64,000 nt of DNA. Source: RYN-230 sp963717125. Lineage in GTDB: Bacteria; Actinomycetota; Actinomycetes; Streptosporangiales; Streptosporangiaceae. Position 1 is the first letter of the stretch; each line of letters starts with the position of its first letter. The position numbers and the translations under genes were made by a program. The notes under the pieces are model-generated. The model saw only the letters and a list, made by a program, of their open reading frames with translations, was not told the origin of the DNA and did not search any database. Positions 61,088 to 64,000 of the stretch are shown piece by piece. The stretch lies in assembly GCA_963717125.1 (NCBI GenBank), contig CAVQVG010000012.1, positions 1 through 64,000 of the forward strand. The letters are read 5' to 3'.

Positions 61088-61869
61088 CCGCGCCCGAGAC
61101 CGTCCCGGCGGACGGCAGCAGCCCGGCAGAGGCGTTGAGAATAGCGGGTCTGGAGAAGTCGTTCGGGCCGAATGCGGTGCTCAAGGGGATCGATCTCACG
61201 GTCCAGACGCACGAGGTGATCTGCCTGATCGGGGCGTCCGGGTCGGGCAAGTCCACCCTGCTGCGCTGCGTCAACCTGCTCGAGCCGGTCAACGCCGGGC
61301 GGATCATCCTGTGGGGCCAGGACGTCACCCGGCCGGGCGTCAACCAGAACGCGGTGCGCCGGCACGTCGGCATCGTGTTCCAGTCGTTCAACCTGTTCCC
61401 CCACATGACCGTGCTGCGCAACATCACCCTGGCCCCGGTCAAGGCGCTCCACCTGCCCCGGCGGCAGGCCGAGGACGAAGCCCGGGCGCTGCTGGACCGG
61501 TTCGGCCTGCTGGACAAGCAGGCCGACTACCCGGACCGGCTGTCCGGCGGCCAGCAGCAGCGGGTGGCCATCGTCCGGGCCCTGGCCATGCACCCGCAGC
61601 TCATGCTGCTCGACGAGGTGACCAGCGCGCTCGACCCGGAACTGGTGGCCGAGGTGCTGGACGTGATCCGCGAGCTGGCCAGCGGCGGGATGACCATGCT
61701 GCTCGCCACGCACGAGATGGGGTTCGCGCGGGACATCGCGAACCGGGTCTGTTTCCTGGCCGATGGGCAGATCGTCGAGGACTCGCCGCCCGCGGAGCTG
61801 TTCAGCAACCCCAAAGACGAGCGCACTCAACGCTTCCTGCGCCGCATCATCGACGCCGGCCGGCTCTGA
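61084..61869 (+). CDS. ABC transporter ATP-binding protein (GlnQ type)
   Basis: This 261-residue ATPase has Walker A IGASGSGKSTLLRCVN, Q-loop VGIVFQSFNLFPHMTVL, signature RLSGGQQQRVAIVRAL, Walker B LMLLDEVTSALDPELV and the switch LLATHEMGFARDIANR. This is the HisP/GlnQ pattern. Note E-V-T in Walker B where E-P-T is usual. It energises the adjacent permease. An SDR gene lies convergently 36 bp on. Confidence 0.94.
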   Translation: MTAPETVPADGSSPAEALRIAGLEKSFGPNAVLKGIDLTVQTHEVICLIGASGSGKSTLLRCVNLLEPVNAGRIILWGQDVTRPGVNQNAVRRHVGIVFQSFNLFPHMTVLRNITLAPVKALHLPRRQAEDEARALLDRFGLLDKQADYPDRLSGGQQQRVAIVRALAMHPQLMLLDEVTSALDPELVAEVLDVIRELASGGMTMLLATHEMGFARDIANRVCFLADGQIVEDSPPAELFSNPKDERTQRFLRRIIDAGRL

Positions 61870-61905
61870 GCTGGCGGCCGGTCAAGCCGGGCGCCGCCCG
61901 GCGGC

Positions 61906-62661
61906 CTAGTGCATCACCCAGCCGCCGTCCACGCAGAGCAGTTGCCCGGTGATGAACGAGGCCTGCGGGGCGGCCAGGAACAGCACCGCGTTGGCGACGT
62001 CGGCGGGCTCGCCGCGCCGCTTGACCGCCTGCTGGTCCAGGATGAACTGGTTGTAGGCGGGCAGATCCGGGTGGATCGCCTCGGCGGCGGTCGGGAACGC
62101 GCCGGGCGCGACCGCGTTGACCGTGATCCCGGCCGCGCCGCACTCCCGGGCCAGCGCCCGGGTCAGCCCGACCAGCGCGCCCTTGGAGGCCACGTAGGGC
62201 GTCAGGAACGGGGTCCCGCCGAAGAACGTGATGCTGGACACGTTGACGATCCGGCCCGCCCCGGCCCGGCGCATCCCGGGCAGCGCGGCCTGCGCGCAGA
62301 CGAACGCCGCGTCCACGTTGACCCGCTGCACCGCCAGCCAGTCCTCGGTGGAGTAGTCGCTGACTTCCTTTCTGGGATAGATCGCGGCGTTATTGACCAG
62401 CACGTCCACTCCGTCGCGCCGGCCGGCGATGTCGTTGATCAGTTCCCGGGCCGCGGTCAGGTCGGCCAGGTCACACGGGGCGAAGAACGCTTCACCTGGG
62501 CCGCCGGCGGCGGCGATCTCGCTGGCCAGCTTCGCGCCGGGGCTGTCCGGCAGGTCCACGATGGCCACCGCGGCGCCCTCGGCCGCGAACGCGCCGGCCA
62601 TGGCCGAGCCGAGCCCGCCGGCCGCCCCGGTGATGACCACGGTCTGGTCCGCGAATCGCAT
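61906..62661 (-). CDS. Intact SDR-family oxidoreductase
   Basis: This 251-residue classical short-chain dehydrogenase has VVITGAAGGLGSAMAGAF (cofactor Gly-rich), DVLVNNAAIYPRK (N-N-A), RIVNVSSITFFGGTPFLTPY with catalytic Ser and Tyr, and YVASKGALVGLTRALAREC with Lys. The end FITGQLLCVDGGWVMH is typical. Substrate unknown. ATG 62661. Two GTGATCAC sites upstream suggest control by an unseen regulator. Confidence 0.92.
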   Translation of the reverse strand: MRFADQTVVITGAAGGLGSAMAGAFAAEGAAVAIVDLPDSPGAKLASEIAAAGGPGEAFFAPCDLADLTAARELINDIAGRRDGVDVLVNNAAIYPRKEVSDYSTEDWLAVQRVNVDAAFVCAQAALPGMRRAGAGRIVNVSSITFFGGTPFLTPYVASKGALVGLTRALARECGAAGITVNAVAPGAFPTAAEAIHPDLPAYNQFILDQQAVKRRGEPADVANAVLFLAAPQASFITGQLLCVDGGWVMH

Positions 62662-62677
62662 CCGGGCACTCCCAATG

Positions 62678-62713
62678 AGGTGATCACCTAGGGAATTTCT
62701 AGGATGTGATCAC
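62678..62713. promoter_or_regulatory. Paired GTGATCAC palindromes
   Basis: AGGTGATCACCT at 62678-62689 is a perfect 12-bp palindrome, and a second GTGATCAC lies at 62706-62713, centres 26 bp apart. They stand between the divergent SDR and membrane-hydrolase genes. A cooperative operator pair is plausible. Confidence 0.5.
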
Positions 62714-62765
62714 GGTAGTCCTCTGTGTCAGCGGTGAACCACACCAAGGGAGCCGCGCTGGGCCC

Positions 62766-64000
62766 ATGAAGCAGACCGTGCGGGCATGGCCGGCCAGGGA
62801 GTTCCTGGCGCATCGCAGCCTGATCGCGTTCGCCGCGGGGTGCGCGGCGGCCGAGGCGGCGCTGCTCTGCGCGGTCGCGCCCGCCGCCCGGGCGCTGGCA
62901 CCCCAGGTCACCGCCGTGCCGCCGCTGGCCGTGTTCCACGACTTGCGCTGGCTGTTCGGCTACCAGCAGCAGTCCTGGCCCGGGTTCGCGCTGCTGCTGG
63001 CCGGGCTGATCGTGGCCCGGTCCGCGCTGAACGCCGCACTGGTCCTGCTGGCCTGGCCGGCCGACCGGCCCCGGCCCGCGGCGCGGGAGGCGTTCGGCGC
63101 GGCGGTGACCCTGACCATGGTGGCCTGCCTGCTGCTGTCCCCCATCGTCGCGCTCAGCGTCGGGGTGGCCATCCTGCCGTTCTCCTGGCCCTACCTGGGC
63201 GCGCTGGTGATCATGCTGCTGATCTCGGTGCCGCTCAGCCACGGCGGGATCCGCACCTCGTGGTGGCGCACCCTGCCCTCACTCCGGGCGGTGTGCTGGC
63301 TGCTCACCGACTTCGCCGTGCTGTCGCTGGCCGCGGCGGCCATCGGGCGGCTCCCGCTGGCCGCCGCGATCCCGGTCTCCGGCCTGGCCGGGGTGGCCAA
63401 CGCCCGGGCCTGGTTCGGCCTGGTCCGGGCGGCGACCCGGGAACCGGCCGAGCGGGCGGCCGCGGCCTGGCCGCTGCTCCGGCTGCCGCTCGCCCCGCTG
63501 GCCGCGGTGCTGTCCATCGCGCTGGTGATCGGCATGACCCGGGTGGCCTTCGTGGTCGGCCGCGGGCCGCGCCAGGTGGGCGTGGAAGCGGCCGCCATCC
63601 AGGCCGGCGCGGCCGGGGCGGCCGGGGCCAGTACCGCGAGCGGCCCGCCGCCCGGGCACGGCACCGGGGCGGGACACCGCTCCCAGCATGATCCGGTCCT
63701 GGTCATCCTGGGCTTCGGGTCGGCGTGCTGCGGCGGGGCCCGGTCGCTCCAGTCGGTCGCACCCGGCGCCTACCTGCAGCAGTTCTCCTACCGCGGGCTG
63801 GGCGCCGCGGGTCAGCCGTTGCCGCAGGGCAGCGCGGCCAGCAACCTCCCGCTGCCCGAACTGGGCGACCGGATCGCGGCCCAGGTACGGCGGCTGCACC
63901 GGGAAACCGGCCGGCCGGTGGACATCATCGCCGAGAGCGAGGGCACCCTCGGCGTGGACGCCATGCTGGCCACCCGCCGGGACCTGCCGCTGGGCTCGGT
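62766..64000 (+). CDS. Multi-helix membrane protein fused to an alpha/beta-hydrolase-like domain (partial)
   Basis: ATG 62766 opens a frame that leaves the window still open (at least 411 residues). About seven hydrophobic segments fill residues 15-265 (LIAFAAGCAAAEAALLCAVA, GFALLLAGLIVARSALNAAL, PLAPLAAVLSIALVIGMTRV). After a Gly/Ala linker, PVLVILGFGSACCGGARSLQ and GDRIAAQVRRLHRETGRPVD follow. VDIIAESEGTLGVDAML sits where a hydrolase elbow G-x-S-x-G occurs. The missing end prevents a firm call. Confidence 0.65.
   Translation, partial: MKQTVRAWPAREFLAHRSLIAFAAGCAAAEAALLCAVAPAARALAPQVTAVPPLAVFHDLRWLFGYQQQSWPGFALLLAGLIVARSALNAALVLLAWPADRPRPAAREAFGAAVTLTMVACLLLSPIVALSVGVAILPFSWPYLGALVIMLLISVPLSHGGIRTSWWRTLPSLRAVCWLLTDFAVLSLAAAAIGRLPLAAAIPVSGLAGVANARAWFGLVRAATREPAERAAAAWPLLRLPLAPLAAVLSIALVIGMTRVAFVVGRGPRQVGVEAAAIQAGAAGAAGASTASGPPPGHGTGAGHRSQHDPVLVILGFGSACCGGARSLQSVAPGAYLQQFSYRGLGAAGQPLPQGSAASNLPLPELGDRIAAQVRRLHRETGRPVDIIAESEGTLGVDAMLATRRDLPLGS

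Overview
The window is a very G+C-rich actinobacterial chromosome segment: GTG/TTG starts, NNC/NNG codon use, and an F420-type flavin oxidoreductase, a CsoR-type repressor, roadblock/DUF4388-like proteins and Tat/Sec-type secreted proteins suggest a Streptosporangiales-like lineage, although the species cannot be fixed from sequence alone. No phage, insertion sequence, CRISPR array or rRNA operon is visible. Four tRNA genes are present: a Glu-Asp-Phe cluster on the minus strand at the left edge, and Lys at 10.7 kb.

Layout: 0.7-10.6 kb holds an MFS carrier, PspC, glutaryl-CoA dehydrogenase, a pyruvate dehydrogenase E1-like enzyme, a small acetyltransferase, a membrane protein with a Lys/His pentad tail and a TM0106-type nuclease. 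10.8-18.9 kb has a solitary XRE protein, a lipoprotein metalloprotease, small membrane and secreted proteins, an HxlR/MFS divergent pair, a DUF4388 gene facing a broken roadblock-like gene, and an SGNH hydrolase. 19-25.7 kb has an aminotransferase/XRE-cupin pair, then a sulfide-detoxification module (GntR, CsoR/CstR-like repressor, persulfide dioxygenase-rhodanese), a LigD-type polymerase and a PAP2 phosphatase. 26-37.6 kb has an arylsulfotransferase, a histone-H1-like repeat protein, and a long minus-strand catabolic operon (CoxG-like, NCS1 permease, isochorismatase-type hydrolase, ADP-ribosylglycohydrolase, PfkB kinase). This operon faces a GntR regulator across a locus where a molybdenum hydroxylase has been reduced to a CoxM-CoxL fusion stub.

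37.7-44.8 kb has a lipase-like gene and a tightly coupled minus-strand operon (LolA-like protein, ABC ATPase, ABC permease, cupin-like protein, amidase). 45-51 kb has an NmrA-like protein, a DsbA-like protein, a secreted protein, a P1-family peptidase with an internal gap, and two tandem muralytic-domain genes, each behind a copy of the same approximately 165-175-nt leader. 51.1-54.4 kb is a reductive-pyrimidine-degradation-like cluster (LLM flavin enzyme, dihydropyrimidinase, beta-ureidopropionase). 54.5-64 kb has a GH15 enzyme, a carboxymuconolactone decarboxylase-like protein, a metal-ligand-poor M24 protein, a rubredoxin-metallo-beta-lactamase, a polar amino acid ABC transporter, an SDR and a membrane-hydrolase fusion cut by the window edge.

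A striking global feature is that ten genes are clearly split by a frameshift and an eleventh possibly is, all between 0.7 and 45 kb and mostly in G/C runs or short repeats, while none is seen from 45 to 64 kb. Three further genes have in-frame internal deletions. Either the assembly has indel errors or the region is decaying. Frameshifted genes are listed as pseudogenes, but many may be intact in the living cell. The most promising candidates for new biology are the duplicated leader upstream of the two muralytic genes, the palindrome-marked GntR/cox-remnant/nucleoside operon, and the CstR-like sulfide module.
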